Below are positions 17,338 to 26,277 of a stretch of DNA of 64,000 bases, in pieces; the stretch's first letter is position 1; each line of letters opens with the position of its first letter. The stretch comes from an uncultured Flavobacteriales bacterium (GTDB lineage Bacteria; Bacteroidota; Bacteroidia; Flavobacteriales_G; Salibacteraceae): assembly GCA_937121175.1 (NCBI GenBank), contig CAKZKD010000002.1, positions 310,001-374,000 on the forward strand, read 5' to 3'. Below the pieces are notes generated by a model. It ran no database searches. It worked only from the letters and a program-made list of their open reading frames with translations, and was not told where the DNA came from. A program made the translations under genes and the position numbers.

Positions 17338-18324
17338 ATGAGACTGACTACTACTTCAATTTCCATTATTTGCACACTGGTTACAATTTCCCTAAATGCT
17401 CAGGTAAAAATCGAATTGGATGATGCACTTAAAATTTCATCGAGTACCATCTACAAAACAATGTCAGATACACTTGAGATTTCTCCAATTAAACCTGGAT
17501 CGGCTGGAGCAAACGTTATTTGGGATTTTCGAGGAATAAATGGAGTATCGGACACCCTTAATATTGCCCCAGTAGGTAACTCGGATACTTTAAGTTGGAA
17601 TTTGTCGAGTGCAAAACATAAATATAGATACAGGCTTATTAATAACAGTGAGCTAAGGCAAATTATAAGTTACCCTCAACGAGATTATGCAGTAAAATTT
17701 AAAACTCCATTGAACTATTTGGATAAAATGGAAGGGCCACAAATGAGCCACTGGTACGATACATCATGGGTAGATGGATATGGTAACGTAGTTTTAGACG
17801 ATACAACGTTTAACAACTGTTTAAGGGTAAAAGTTACACACAGAGATTGGCATCCTGACTTTTCGGGTTATACTAATTATTACTATTATTTTACAGAGGG
17901 AATGGGTTCGTATGTTGCCAGGGTTGTGGTGACTGAAGCAAAGGAAACACTCGGTTTTCCACCAACTGAGGATTCAAGTTATACCAACTCAATTAGTGTT
18001 GTGAATATAAAACAATCCAAATTATTACCCAATTCTCCACTAAACCCAAATGCGGTTTTTAATCCGGTTGGGGTTGAAGATAATGCAGAGTTTGAAGGGT
18101 TTGTAGTATTTCCAAATCCTGCAACTGGAAGGGTGAATATATCAATAGGATTAATTGAAGCTTCTGAAATTAAAATTTACAATCTAATGGGTGCTCTAGT
18201 GCATCACTCTCTTGCTAATTCCAAAGAGGTTGAAATTGACGTATCAACTCTTAAAACTGGAGTTTACTCAGTTGTGGTAGGCACCTCCGATAAATACTAC
18301 TCAACAAGGTTAGTAATTGAATAA
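17338..18324 (+). CDS. Secreted T9SS-sorted protein of unknown function
   Basis: A 328-aa exported protein. It has a signal peptide (about 1-21, ending SLNAQ), a beta-rich domain with many aromatic residues (about 22-230) and a C-terminal T9SS type A sorting domain (VVFPNPATGRVNISIG ... GVYSVVVG ... RLVIE). The central domain is not one I recognise. A globin gene starts 8 bp after its stop on the same strand, so the two may share a transcript. Confidence 0.82.
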   Translation: MRLTTTSISIICTLVTISLNAQVKIELDDALKISSSTIYKTMSDTLEISPIKPGSAGANVIWDFRGINGVSDTLNIAPVGNSDTLSWNLSSAKHKYRYRLINNSELRQIISYPQRDYAVKFKTPLNYLDKMEGPQMSHWYDTSWVDGYGNVVLDDTTFNNCLRVKVTHRDWHPDFSGYTNYYYYFTEGMGSYVARVVVTEAKETLGFPPTEDSSYTNSISVVNIKQSKLLPNSPLNPNAVFNPVGVEDNAEFEGFVVFPNPATGRVNISIGLIEASEIKIYNLMGALVHHSLANSKEVEIDVSTLKTGVYSVVVGTSDKYYSTRLVIE

Positions 18325-18332
18325 CTGACAAT

Positions 18333-18716
18333 ATGAATGACATTGAATCTCGCGAAGACATAGCCCACTTGGTAACCACATTTTACGATAAAATTAAAAT
18401 TGAGCCGACCCTAGGTCCAATTTTTATTCGGGCAATTCACGATTGGCCAACGCACATTGAACACCTAACCGATTTTTGGCAATCGCAATTGTTGTTCAAT
18501 AAACGATTTAGAGGTAACCCCGCAGAAGCTCATGTTAAAGTAGATAAAGCGGAAGGCCACTCAATTACACCCGAACATTTTGGGCTGTGGATGAATTTAT
18601 GGTTTGAAACGATTGACGAATTATTTGAGGGGGAAATCGCGGAAAGAGCTAAACGAAATGCACGAAAGATGAACACCAATCTGTACCTTAAAATTTGGGA
18701 AGCTAGGCAGGTTTAA
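18333..18716 (+). CDS. Group III truncated haemoglobin
   Basis: A 127-aa small haem protein of the 2-over-2 globin fold. Landmarks are LVTTFYDKIKIEPTLGPIF at the start, FWQSQLLF in the middle, the proximal-His candidate His67 in AEAHVKVD and the following HFGLWMNLWFETI, all in the group III order. The function in this group (oxygen or NO handling, redox chemistry) is not settled. The gene lies 8 bp after a secreted-protein gene, and its stop abuts that of the convergent M1 peptidase with no gap. Confidence 0.9.
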   Translation: MNDIESREDIAHLVTTFYDKIKIEPTLGPIFIRAIHDWPTHIEHLTDFWQSQLLFNKRFRGNPAEAHVKVDKAEGHSITPEHFGLWMNLWFETIDELFEGEIAERAKRNARKMNTNLYLKIWEARQV

Positions 18717-20654
18717 TTAGTGTTTTATAATCCGCTGCCTGGCTGTTTTATTATCCGATGATAGTTCAATAAAATACACGCCACTATTAAGTTGTTCCAG
18801 GTCAACCTCACCTTCTTCTGAGTTCATTATTCCATTGAGTACTAATGTTCCATTCGAATTAGTAATTGTGTAACGAAGGTCCTCTTCCACTATGCCGCTA
18901 ACTCTAACCTGAATTATCGATGAACTTGGACTAGGAAAAACTGTAAAGCCTATGGTGTGCTCCGCTATTTTAGCATCAATTCCAACCACATGAGTTCCTT
19001 CTCTAACGTCTCTACCACCGATTAATGCATTGTAGTCGGGGTCGATTTTTACGCTATCTGGTATTCTTCCAAACTTTCGGACAAAAGTTTCATTTGCTTG
19101 TGTAATTGGCAAATAAAAATCGAAGCGGTTACCATTCAAATACACTGCAACATTCAAATCCATATCGAATAATGGAGAAGCATTGGTGCTTTTCATTTGT
19201 TCAACATCAAAAATAATATTGCTGTTTATCATGTTGTATTTAAGTAAGTAATTTGGATGACCTTCTCCTCTGTACCAGTCGTCAAAAAATTCCTTTAAGT
19301 CTCTTCCGCTTGCAGATTCTAAATGTGATTGAAGTTGTTCGGTAACCGCAAAATCATAGGATAATTTAGGATCAGTAATAAAATTTCGGATTCCCGAAAA
19401 GAATGCCTGATCACCAATTTGATGCCTTAACGTATTTAACACCAATGCGCCTTTATTGTAGGTAAGCCTGCTGCTAAAAAGTATGTTGAAATTATTGGTG
19501 TCAACCGGAAATACAGAGCCGTTGTTGTTGGAAGTAACCCAGTTATTGGTGTTAATCTTCCATTGCATCCAATCTCTATCTCCGAATCCTTTTTCATAAG
19601 TAAGGGCTGTGAGATAAGTGGCAAAACTTTCGTTGAGCCATAAATCTTCCCAAGAACCGCAGGTAATTTTATTTCCAAACCATTGATGAGCCAATTCATG
19701 TGCAACCAAGGGTTGATTTAGGTCGTACATGTGTGACATAGTTTGATGTTCCATTCCCCCTCCAATACTCGTTTGAACATGCCCATAATGTTCCCTTTTG
19801 AAAGGATATTCACCAAAAAGTGAATCGAACAACTGAAAGGTTTCTCGCAAATGACCACTCATGTACGAAACCCAAGGTAATTGATCATCGAATATGTAAT
19901 TCTCTACTCGAACCGTATCGTATGGCCAAATAATGTCTTGAGAGATATGGTTGTAATCTCCTATTGAAAAAGCCAATAAATAAAATGCCATTGGGTAAGT
20001 GTGTTTCCAATGTGTAACTGCTTTTGAGCGAGAACTATCTACTCGTTGTAATAGACCATTTGAAACACCAGTGAATTGTTTAGGATGCAATAAGTAGATG
20101 TCTGCAGAATCAATTTTATCCTGCAAAGTCATGATACAAGGCCACCAATAGCGCGCACCGTACGGTTCGCTTCTGGTCCATACATGTTTGTTGTCTGATT
20201 GAAAGTAGCTTCTTATATCGGCCCCATCAGGTGTTCCATTATAGACTATTCTTATTCGATGCTTAACTCCAGTAACATGGGTTCTACTTAGGGGAATAAC
20301 CAAAAAATTGTTTTCTCGATACGATTTTGTGTTCAGTGTAAAATCATCTTGAACCGTTGTGACCCTCATCAATTTATTGGAATCAAAGTCCAACCAGAGT
20401 GTATCAATATTCTTGCTTACTGTATAAGAGATAGTAACATCACCATAAATTGTTTGTCGATTGGGTTCAGCATCCATGCGCATTAAAACATGAGTAACAT
20501 CAATAAATGGTGCAGATGGGGCATCACTTCTAGAGGCAATTTCGCTTAATGGCGTTCTTTCCTGTTCGTGAAATTTTTGTTCTACATCATAAACATGCTG
20601 TGCAGAAAGAAAACAGCTTGAAAGGATGGCAATTATTGCAATTAATGACTTCAT
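18717..20654 (-). CDS. M1 family metallopeptidase with T9SS sorting domain
   Basis: A 645-aa exported zinc aminopeptidase. It has a signal peptide (about 1-18), an M1 N-terminal beta domain and a catalytic domain with HELAH (His319, Glu320, His323) and the third ligand Glu342 in NESFATYL. The substrate-binding loop reads GGGMEHQT (298-305) in place of GAMEN. The protein ends in a T9SS type A sorting domain (GFTVFPSPSSSI ... GVYFIEL). I chose the ATG at 20654, where the signal peptide starts; the frame is open to a TTG at 20678. It probably degrades peptides at the cell surface for nutrition. Confidence 0.92.
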   Translation of the reverse strand: MKSLIAIIAILSSCFLSAQHVYDVEQKFHEQERTPLSEIASRSDAPSAPFIDVTHVLMRMDAEPNRQTIYGDVTISYTVSKNIDTLWLDFDSNKLMRVTTVQDDFTLNTKSYRENNFLVIPLSRTHVTGVKHRIRIVYNGTPDGADIRSYFQSDNKHVWTRSEPYGARYWWPCIMTLQDKIDSADIYLLHPKQFTGVSNGLLQRVDSSRSKAVTHWKHTYPMAFYLLAFSIGDYNHISQDIIWPYDTVRVENYIFDDQLPWVSYMSGHLRETFQLFDSLFGEYPFKREHYGHVQTSIGGGMEHQTMSHMYDLNQPLVAHELAHQWFGNKITCGSWEDLWLNESFATYLTALTYEKGFGDRDWMQWKINTNNWVTSNNNGSVFPVDTNNFNILFSSRLTYNKGALVLNTLRHQIGDQAFFSGIRNFITDPKLSYDFAVTEQLQSHLESASGRDLKEFFDDWYRGEGHPNYLLKYNMINSNIIFDVEQMKSTNASPLFDMDLNVAVYLNGNRFDFYLPITQANETFVRKFGRIPDSVKIDPDYNALIGGRDVREGTHVVGIDAKIAEHTIGFTVFPSPSSSIIQVRVSGIVEEDLRYTITNSNGTLVLNGIMNSEEGEVDLEQLNSGVYFIELSSDNKTARQRIIKH

Positions 20655-20722
20655 TTCGCAATTATAAGGCTTTAACAATGAGTAATTTGATACTAATAGA
20701 CATATCTGTTTATTTGGTTGTG

Positions 20723-20730
20723 TAAATTTG
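20723..20730 (+). promoter_or_regulatory. Candidate -7 element TAAATTTG
   Basis: An exact TANNTTTG match ending only 4 nt before the ATG of the redoxin gene. Transcription would begin at or next to the start codon, giving a leaderless or nearly leaderless message. Confidence 0.45.
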
Positions 20731-20734
20731 ATTT

Positions 20735-21937
20735 ATGGCAATAAATAGAATTCTCCAGGCATTTTTAGTACTCCTTGTTTGCAGTTGTACAATCGAAAAC
20801 CAGAACGAACTGGCAGAAGAATGGCGAGGCAATTTGCAACTAAATGATTCGATAAACTTACCTGTAGATTTTGGAATACACTTTTCAGAACTTGACTCCA
20901 TTTTAACGCTCAAAAATGGTAAGGAAGATTTAAGTTATAGGATAGAAAGATCTAATGATGAAGGATTTCAAGTTAGACTTGAGCCCTACAACTCGGAGCT
21001 GTATTTCAAAGTAGATGGTGATAAACTCACTGGAGAATGGCGATACCTAGTCAAGGGTCCAGAGTATATAATTGGGTTCGAGGCTATACCAGTTAAAGAC
21101 AGTCAAGTTGAATTTCGTTCGGAGAAAACTGAAAAATATCAGGTTCAATTTGGGGAGGGTAAAAATGCATATCCAGCAATCTTGCTAATGCAACAAGACA
21201 AGAATCAACTTCGAGGAACTTTTAAAACCGAAACAGGAGATTACCGGTTTTTAGCAGGTGAGCAAAACAATGAAACTATATCGCTTTCTTGCTTCGATGG
21301 TGCGCATGCATTCGTTTTCACGGCTACAATCAAAGGAGATAGTTTAATCAACGGTGTTTTTTATTCTGGAAACCATTATTCCGATTCTTGGACAGCTTTT
21401 GCTAACGATTCTTTTGAATTGACAGACCCAACAAAACTTACTAAAGTGGTAGCTGATTCTACTTTTCGATTTTCTTTAAAAAGTGCAGATGGAAGATGGA
21501 TAAACGAGAAAAACTATGATTTAAATAACCGTGTGACGTGTATTCAAATTATGGGTACATGGTGTCCGAATTGTAAGGATGAAACAGAGTTTTTAAAACA
21601 AGTTCGAAGAAAGTACCCGAAAGATAAAGTACAGGTATTTGCAGCCGCTTTTGAGTATGAAAAGGACACACTAAAAGCATTCAACCGAATAAAAAAATAT
21701 TCCGAGTCTATGGAAATGAACTACCCTATTTATTATGGTGGGGGAACCAGTAAGAATAGGGTCACAGATGTTTTTCCAGATTTGGATAAGGTTATTTCAT
21801 ATCCGACATTGATTATTTTGGATAAAAACGGCAAACCACAATTAGTGCATACTGGTTTTAATGGTCCAGCAACAGACGAGTACCAGCATTTTGAAGAAGA
21901 CACCTACTCGCTTATTGATAGTTTAATCCTAAATTAG
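20735..21937 (+). CDS. TlpA-like thiol redoxin lipoprotein
   Basis: A 400-aa protein with a lipoprotein-like signal (LVLLVCSC, Cys at 16 and 18). An N-terminal region (about 25-230) looks like a two-part beta domain. The C-terminal thioredoxin-fold domain of the TlpA/AhpC-TSA type has the active site WCPNC (Trp276, Cys277, Cys280). It probably acts as a periplasmic disulphide reductase. It is followed at 4 bp by a hypothetical exported protein, then an FKBP prolyl isomerase, forming a three-gene unit consistent with extracytoplasmic protein folding. Confidence 0.86.
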   Translation: MAINRILQAFLVLLVCSCTIENQNELAEEWRGNLQLNDSINLPVDFGIHFSELDSILTLKNGKEDLSYRIERSNDEGFQVRLEPYNSELYFKVDGDKLTGEWRYLVKGPEYIIGFEAIPVKDSQVEFRSEKTEKYQVQFGEGKNAYPAILLMQQDKNQLRGTFKTETGDYRFLAGEQNNETISLSCFDGAHAFVFTATIKGDSLINGVFYSGNHYSDSWTAFANDSFELTDPTKLTKVVADSTFRFSLKSADGRWINEKNYDLNNRVTCIQIMGTWCPNCKDETEFLKQVRRKYPKDKVQVFAAAFEYEKDTLKAFNRIKKYSESMEMNYPIYYGGGTSKNRVTDVFPDLDKVISYPTLIILDKNGKPQLVHTGFNGPATDEYQHFEEDTYSLIDSLILN

Positions 21938-21941
21938 ACGC

Positions 21942-22847
21942 ATGAAATTTTTATTTACACTTTGCCTAGGCGTTCTGCTCTCACTATCATCAAACGCACA
22001 GTTTTTTGCTGCACTTACCGAACGTGTAGAAAAAGCAAAAGACAGAATTCTATTAATTGAAAAAGGTGATTTTGAATGCAACGATGATATTGAAAATTAC
22101 TTCGAAAAGCACTGGACTTTCGGTAAAGGTATTGAGATCAAAACCGTTGAAGAGATTAATGCTTTATTAACCCCAGACGATGCTTTTAAATACATGGTGT
22201 TAACCGGCGATCGAAAAATGGAAGCAAAACTAAATGGGTCTTCTGCTGCGGAAGTTATTGGTATGGTTTTGTATTTAGGCGAAAATGCCATGGTGCGAAA
22301 CAACATTAACATTGACCGAAAGTTTGTTTTTAAGGTCTCTTTTCCTTCTTGCGTGGTTAGCGAGGCTGAGGTTGTGTTTGTCTGTCAGCATTTCAATACG
22401 TATTTGGCCAAACCACAAGACAATAACCAAAAGAAAACGGTAATTGATAAAGAAAAAACAAAGAGCATTGAAAAACTCACTTTGTTGATTCCGGATAACT
22501 CAACCGAACTAGACATGGCCGCTGTAAAAAAGGCATACAAATACCCGGTAGAGTTGGTTTCTGCATCAGAAATTGCAACTAAAATTTTAACCCAAGCACT
22601 AGGTTTTGCCTATTTGAACATACTTTGGAGTGATAAGCGTTTTGCTTGGGAATCTGCAATAATTAGTTGTCAAAACGGTGAAGTACTGGCTACGGCTAAA
22701 AACGACTATTTCAAGGCATCCTTGAATAAAAAGAAGTGGGACAAAACAACTCAGCCCTTAGCCATTTGCCGAAGTAAATCTAAACTGGCTGCTTATGAAA
22801 TTAAAATGTTGAACAAAGCAGTACAAACTGCACTAGAAGCACAATAA
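21942..22847 (+). CDS. Hypothetical exported protein
   Basis: A 301-aa protein with a clear signal peptide (about 1-19, ending SSNAQ) and no domain I recognise. The body is mixed alpha/beta and rich in Lys and Asn, with isolated cysteines in FECND, PSCVV and FVCQH. It lies between the redoxin and FKBP genes, overlaps the FKBP start by one base (TAATG) and so belongs to an envelope protein-folding operon. That context is the only hint of function. Confidence 0.75.
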   Translation: MKFLFTLCLGVLLSLSSNAQFFAALTERVEKAKDRILLIEKGDFECNDDIENYFEKHWTFGKGIEIKTVEEINALLTPDDAFKYMVLTGDRKMEAKLNGSSAAEVIGMVLYLGENAMVRNNINIDRKFVFKVSFPSCVVSEAEVVFVCQHFNTYLAKPQDNNQKKTVIDKEKTKSIEKLTLLIPDNSTELDMAAVKKAYKYPVELVSASEIATKILTQALGFAYLNILWSDKRFAWESAIISCQNGEVLATAKNDYFKASLNKKKWDKTTQPLAICRSKSKLAAYEIKMLNKAVQTALEAQ

Positions 22848-23254
22848 TGAAAGCAGTAACTCTTCTATTCGGATTAATTATTTCTTTAGCCTCAATTGCT
22901 CAAGACACCGTAAAAACTGCATCTGGGTTACAAATAATTACCCTACAAAAAGGTGATGGCGAAAAACCACAAGTTGGCCAAGAAGTAAAGGTTAAGTATC
23001 TAGGTTTTTTAGAAAATGAGGAGGTGTTTGATGAATCGCCAGGGTTCAAATACGTTCTTGGAGATAAAACCATTATTCCGGGTTGGAACGAGGCTTTGCA
23101 ACAGATGCGTTTACACGAAAAAGCCATTATTATTCTTCCGCCGCACTTAGCTTATGGCGAAAAAGGTAGTAGAGATGAGTATGAGCCGGACAAGTATTCT
23201 ATTCCCCCAAATTCAACCATTTTGTTCGAAATGACTTTGCTTAAGATTAAGTAA
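22847..23254 (+). CDS. FKBP-type peptidyl-prolyl cis-trans isomerase, exported
   Basis: A 135-aa protein with a signal peptide (about 1-18) and a single FKBP domain. Recognisable parts are GQEVKVKYLGFLENEEVFDES, PGWNEALQQM, PPHLAYGEKG and the closing PPNSTILFEMTLLKI. It would speed proline isomerisation during folding of exported proteins. It is the last gene of a three-gene unit with the redoxin and the hypothetical protein. The start codon shares one base with the upstream stop. Confidence 0.93.
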   Translation: MKAVTLLFGLIISLASIAQDTVKTASGLQIITLQKGDGEKPQVGQEVKVKYLGFLENEEVFDESPGFKYVLGDKTIIPGWNEALQQMRLHEKAIIILPPHLAYGEKGSRDEYEPDKYSIPPNSTILFEMTLLKIK

Positions 23255-23277
23255 AGAGGATTCCAATATTAGAAAAA

Positions 23278-23349
23278 GGTCAGCTGAACTCGTTTTGGCA
23301 TCTCAACCACCGCTCTATCTAGATGCTGAAATAAATTCAGCATGACGCG
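23278..23349. repeat. REP-like palindromic repeat, copy 1
   Basis: ATGCTGAA (23323-23330) and TTCAGCAT (23336-23343) form a perfect 8-bp stem followed by GAC. A degenerate partner, GTCAGCTGAACTCGTTTTGG, lies upstream from 23279. Related copies occur near 38391, 45570 and 55306, all between genes. They look like dispersed non-coding repeats. Confidence 0.7.
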
Positions 23350-23369
23350 TGAGATGGGACAGAACCCAC

Positions 23370-23377
23370 TATTTTTG
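23370..23377 (+). promoter_or_regulatory. Candidate lysS -7 element TATTTTTG
   Basis: An exact TANNTTTG match 22 nt before the ATG at 23400. It lies inside the open reading frame extension that begins with a GTG at 23349, which argues that the ATG is the true start. Confidence 0.5.
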
Positions 23378-23399
23378 CAGCCTTAAAATCGAGACGAAT

Positions 23400-25136
23400 A
23401 TGAGTTTGCAATTATCTGAACAGGAAATAGTTAGAAGAGAAGCACTGGACAAAATGCGTGCTTTAGGAATAGATCCTTATCCTGCTGCAAAGTTTGATGT
23501 TAACGCCAACACCAAAGACATTCTTGCTAATTACAAGGAAGGTTCGGAAGATTACAAAGCTGTTTCGATTGCTGGTAGAGTAATGTCTAAGCGAGTTATG
23601 GGCAAAGCGTCTTTTGCGGAATTGCAAGATTCAGAAGGCCGAATGCAAGTTTACATTGCCCGCGATGAAATCTGCCCAGAAGAAGACAAAACACTGTACA
23701 ATGACGTTTTTAAAAAGCTAGTTGATATCGGCGATTTTGTTGGTCTTAAAGGCTATGTTTTCACTACGCAAGTTGGCGAAACATCCCTGTTTGTCACCGA
23801 TTTTAAAGTATTGAGTAAATCATTGCGCCCGTTACCCATCGTAAAAACAGATGCCGACGGAAACGTTCATGATGCATTTGTTGACCCAGAATTAAGATAC
23901 CGTCAGCGTTACGTTGATTTGGTGGTAAACGATGGTGTAAAAGACACGTTCATTAAAAGGAATCGCATTATGACCGCCATGCGAAAGTTCTTTAACGACA
24001 AAGGGTATTTAGAAGTTGAAACCCCAATCTTGCAGCCAATTCCTGGGGGTGCTGCAGCCCGTCCGTTTATGACGCATCATAATGCATTGGATATTCCATT
24101 GTATTTAAGAATCGCAAACGAATTGTACTTAAAACGGTTGATTGTCGGTGGTTTTGATGGTGTTTACGAGTTTGCCAAGGACTTCAGAAATGAAGGAATG
24201 GACCGAACACACAATCCTGAATTTACGGTAATGGAAATCTACGTAGCCTACAAAGACTACAATTGGATGATGGACTTCACCGAAAAAATGTTGGAGACAG
24301 TGAGTATTGCAGCCAACGGAACTACAAAAGCTACAATTGGTGAAAACGAAGTAGATTTTAAAGCACCCTATGCTCGTGTGCCAATGCTTACGGCCATAAA
24401 GGACCACACGGGTTACGACCTGAATGGAAAATCGGAAGATGAAATTCGAAAGATTGCTGCAGACCTTGGTTTGGAGGTTGACGAATCGATGGGAAAAGGA
24501 AAGTTAATCGACGAAATTTTTGGTGAAAAATGTGAGCACAAGTACATACAACCCACCTTCATTACGGATTACCCCAAAGAAATGTCTCCATTATGTAAAA
24601 AACACCGCGATGATGATTCGCTTACTGAGCGTTTTGAGCTAATGGTAAATGGTAAGGAATTGGCCAATGCCTATACAGAGCTAAACGATCCTATTGACCA
24701 ACGAGAGCGTTTTGAAGAGCAAATGAAACTCTCTGAAAAGGGTGATGATGAAGCTATGTTCATAGATCAAGACTTTTTACGCGCTTTGGAATACGGAATG
24801 CCGCCTACTTCTGGAATGGGAATCGGAATTGATAGATTGTGTATGTTTTTGACCAATAGCCCGAGTATTCAAGATGTCTTGTTTTTCCCTCAAATGCGAC
24901 CAGAAAAGTTTGAAGCTGCAACTAACCCCGAAAAGGTTATTGAATTGACGGAAAACGAAAAAACTATTTTCGACATTCTCAAGGAAAACGATCGCATGAA
25001 CATCACCGAGCTAAAAACTCAAGCTGGCCTTAGCGGAAAGGGTTGGGATAAAGGCATGAAAGGTTTAGCAAAACATGGCGTGACTAAGGTTGAGAAAACG
25101 GAAGAAGGTGTTTTTGTTGAGGTTGTGCATCAATAA
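23400..25136 (+). CDS. lysS: Lysyl-tRNA synthetase, class II
   Basis: This enzyme charges tRNA-Lys in the cytoplasm. It has an N-terminal OB-fold anticodon-binding domain (about 40-165) and a class II catalytic core with motif 2 around FRNEGMDRTHNPEFT and motif 3 around GMGIGIDRL (about 472-480). The 578-aa protein exceeds the usual ~500. The extra ~60 C-terminal residues (from about 516; NEKTIFDILKEN ... LKTQAGLSGKGWDKGM) look like a small winged-helix-type appendage that I associate with Bacteroidota LysRS. The frame is open to a GTG at 23349, but the ATG at 23400 fits family N-termini and has a -7 element just upstream. Confidence 0.96.
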   Translation: MSLQLSEQEIVRREALDKMRALGIDPYPAAKFDVNANTKDILANYKEGSEDYKAVSIAGRVMSKRVMGKASFAELQDSEGRMQVYIARDEICPEEDKTLYNDVFKKLVDIGDFVGLKGYVFTTQVGETSLFVTDFKVLSKSLRPLPIVKTDADGNVHDAFVDPELRYRQRYVDLVVNDGVKDTFIKRNRIMTAMRKFFNDKGYLEVETPILQPIPGGAAARPFMTHHNALDIPLYLRIANELYLKRLIVGGFDGVYEFAKDFRNEGMDRTHNPEFTVMEIYVAYKDYNWMMDFTEKMLETVSIAANGTTKATIGENEVDFKAPYARVPMLTAIKDHTGYDLNGKSEDEIRKIAADLGLEVDESMGKGKLIDEIFGEKCEHKYIQPTFITDYPKEMSPLCKKHRDDDSLTERFELMVNGKELANAYTELNDPIDQRERFEEQMKLSEKGDDEAMFIDQDFLRALEYGMPPTSGMGIGIDRLCMFLTNSPSIQDVLFFPQMRPEKFEAATNPEKVIELTENEKTIFDILKENDRMNITELKTQAGLSGKGWDKGMKGLAKHGVTKVEKTEEGVFVEVVHQ

Positions 25137-25141
25137 CTCAT

Positions 25142-26176
25142 TTAGTAAAGAAGAAGCTTCTCATTCTTGAGTAGCACACCTTCCCGAAATACCTGAATAA
25201 AGTAAACTCCTGGCTTTTCCCGAAGTTCGATTTCATAGGATTCAGAATTGGAAATAACTTGTTGGGAAACTAACTTTCCAGTAACATCCACTATTCTTAT
25301 TGAAACATCCTTTACAACAGCTTCAAACTCCAAATAGACTTTTCCGCTACTTGGATTAGGATAAATAGTTAATGATTGGGTATTTACAAGTTCTATATGA
25401 GAGACGGTAACACTAGTGTCGCTGGTGTCATTACTATTTGGCGTAGCACACGACTTCTTTTTAAATAATGTGTCAATTTGCGCAGCATCAAGCTCTTCAG
25501 AGTAGATGGCTAAATCATCGATACTTCCATTAAAATATTGAATTCCCTGATTTCGATTGCCAAGAGCCACATATTTATCGGTAGTTGAATAACCGGCATT
25601 TGGATTCACTATGGCATTTGAGTCCACGAGCATTCCATCAATGTATAATTTTACTGCGTTTTTTCCTCTTGTACAAACAAGATGATACCACGTATTAACT
25701 TGAGGAAGAGTTGAGCTCTTAGCAACATCAGGATGGTCAGGGTTTGGAGCAATAAAATCATCATAACTGGAAAAAACCCAGCCTGTTCGGCCTATATAGC
25801 TGTTAGTTAGTAATATGGTTTGATCCATTGGTGGGCCGCTAACTTGAAGAACGCACGATGCAGATCCACTACTTGGGTTTTGCGCAACATTTACCCACAA
25901 AGAATATGAAAATTCATCAAGGTTAAAATATTGCTGATGAGGTAAAGTAATACTTTGGTTAATGCCATTAAATGAATACGCACTATTGGTATCACCAAAC
26001 CTATTGGTGGTTAAAGTTGCTGAGTTGGTAACAGCATCGTTTCCATTGCTAGTTTGGTCTTGTGCATTGCCATTGAAACAATGTTCAGATACTAAGGATT
26101 GCGCCAGTGTTGTATTGGGTAAAGTCAGAAAAATTGATAGTACAATTAATGAATAAAGAAGATTACAGATTTTCAT
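25142..26176 (-). CDS. T9SS-sorted LamG-domain protein
   Basis: A 344-aa exported protein. It has a signal peptide (about 1-25, ending TTLAQ) and a LamG/concanavalin-like domain covering about 28-240, with typical wording: YSFNGINQSITLP, WYHLVCTRGKNAVKLYIDG and GSIDDLAIYSEELDAAQI. A short linker leads to a T9SS type A sorting domain (TIYPNPSSGKVYLEF ... GVYFIQVF). It is probably a surface protein binding carbohydrate or protein. It is convergent with lysS (5-bp gap). Confidence 0.86.
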   Translation of the reverse strand: MKICNLLYSLIVLSIFLTLPNTTLAQSLVSEHCFNGNAQDQTSNGNDAVTNSATLTTNRFGDTNSAYSFNGINQSITLPHQQYFNLDEFSYSLWVNVAQNPSSGSASCVLQVSGPPMDQTILLTNSYIGRTGWVFSSYDDFIAPNPDHPDVAKSSTLPQVNTWYHLVCTRGKNAVKLYIDGMLVDSNAIVNPNAGYSTTDKYVALGNRNQGIQYFNGSIDDLAIYSEELDAAQIDTLFKKKSCATPNSNDTSDTSVTVSHIELVNTQSLTIYPNPSSGKVYLEFEAVVKDVSIRIVDVTGKLVSQQVISNSESYEIELREKPGVYFIQVFREGVLLKNEKLLLY

Positions 26177-26218
26177 AGAGTTGAAATTTGGTTTAAACTA
26201 AAACGTAAAAGTAAAAAA

Positions 26219-26246
26219 CCCTGAAAAGTAGAGTCACTCTTCAGGG
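26219..26246 (-). terminator. Terminator after the TonB-family gene
   Basis: CCCTGAA (26219-26225) pairs with TTCAGGG (26240-26246). On the minus strand the stem is followed by a run of T (the A-run at 26213-26218), as expected for the gene that stops at 26278. Confidence 0.75.
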
Positions 26247-26277
26247 CTTTTGTAAAATAAAACTAGTGCAATCCAAC

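Noticed and set aside
23349-23399. GTG start extending LysRS by 17 residues
   Set aside because: The extension contains a perfect -7 promoter element and does not fit the usual N-terminus; the ATG at 23400 is preferred.
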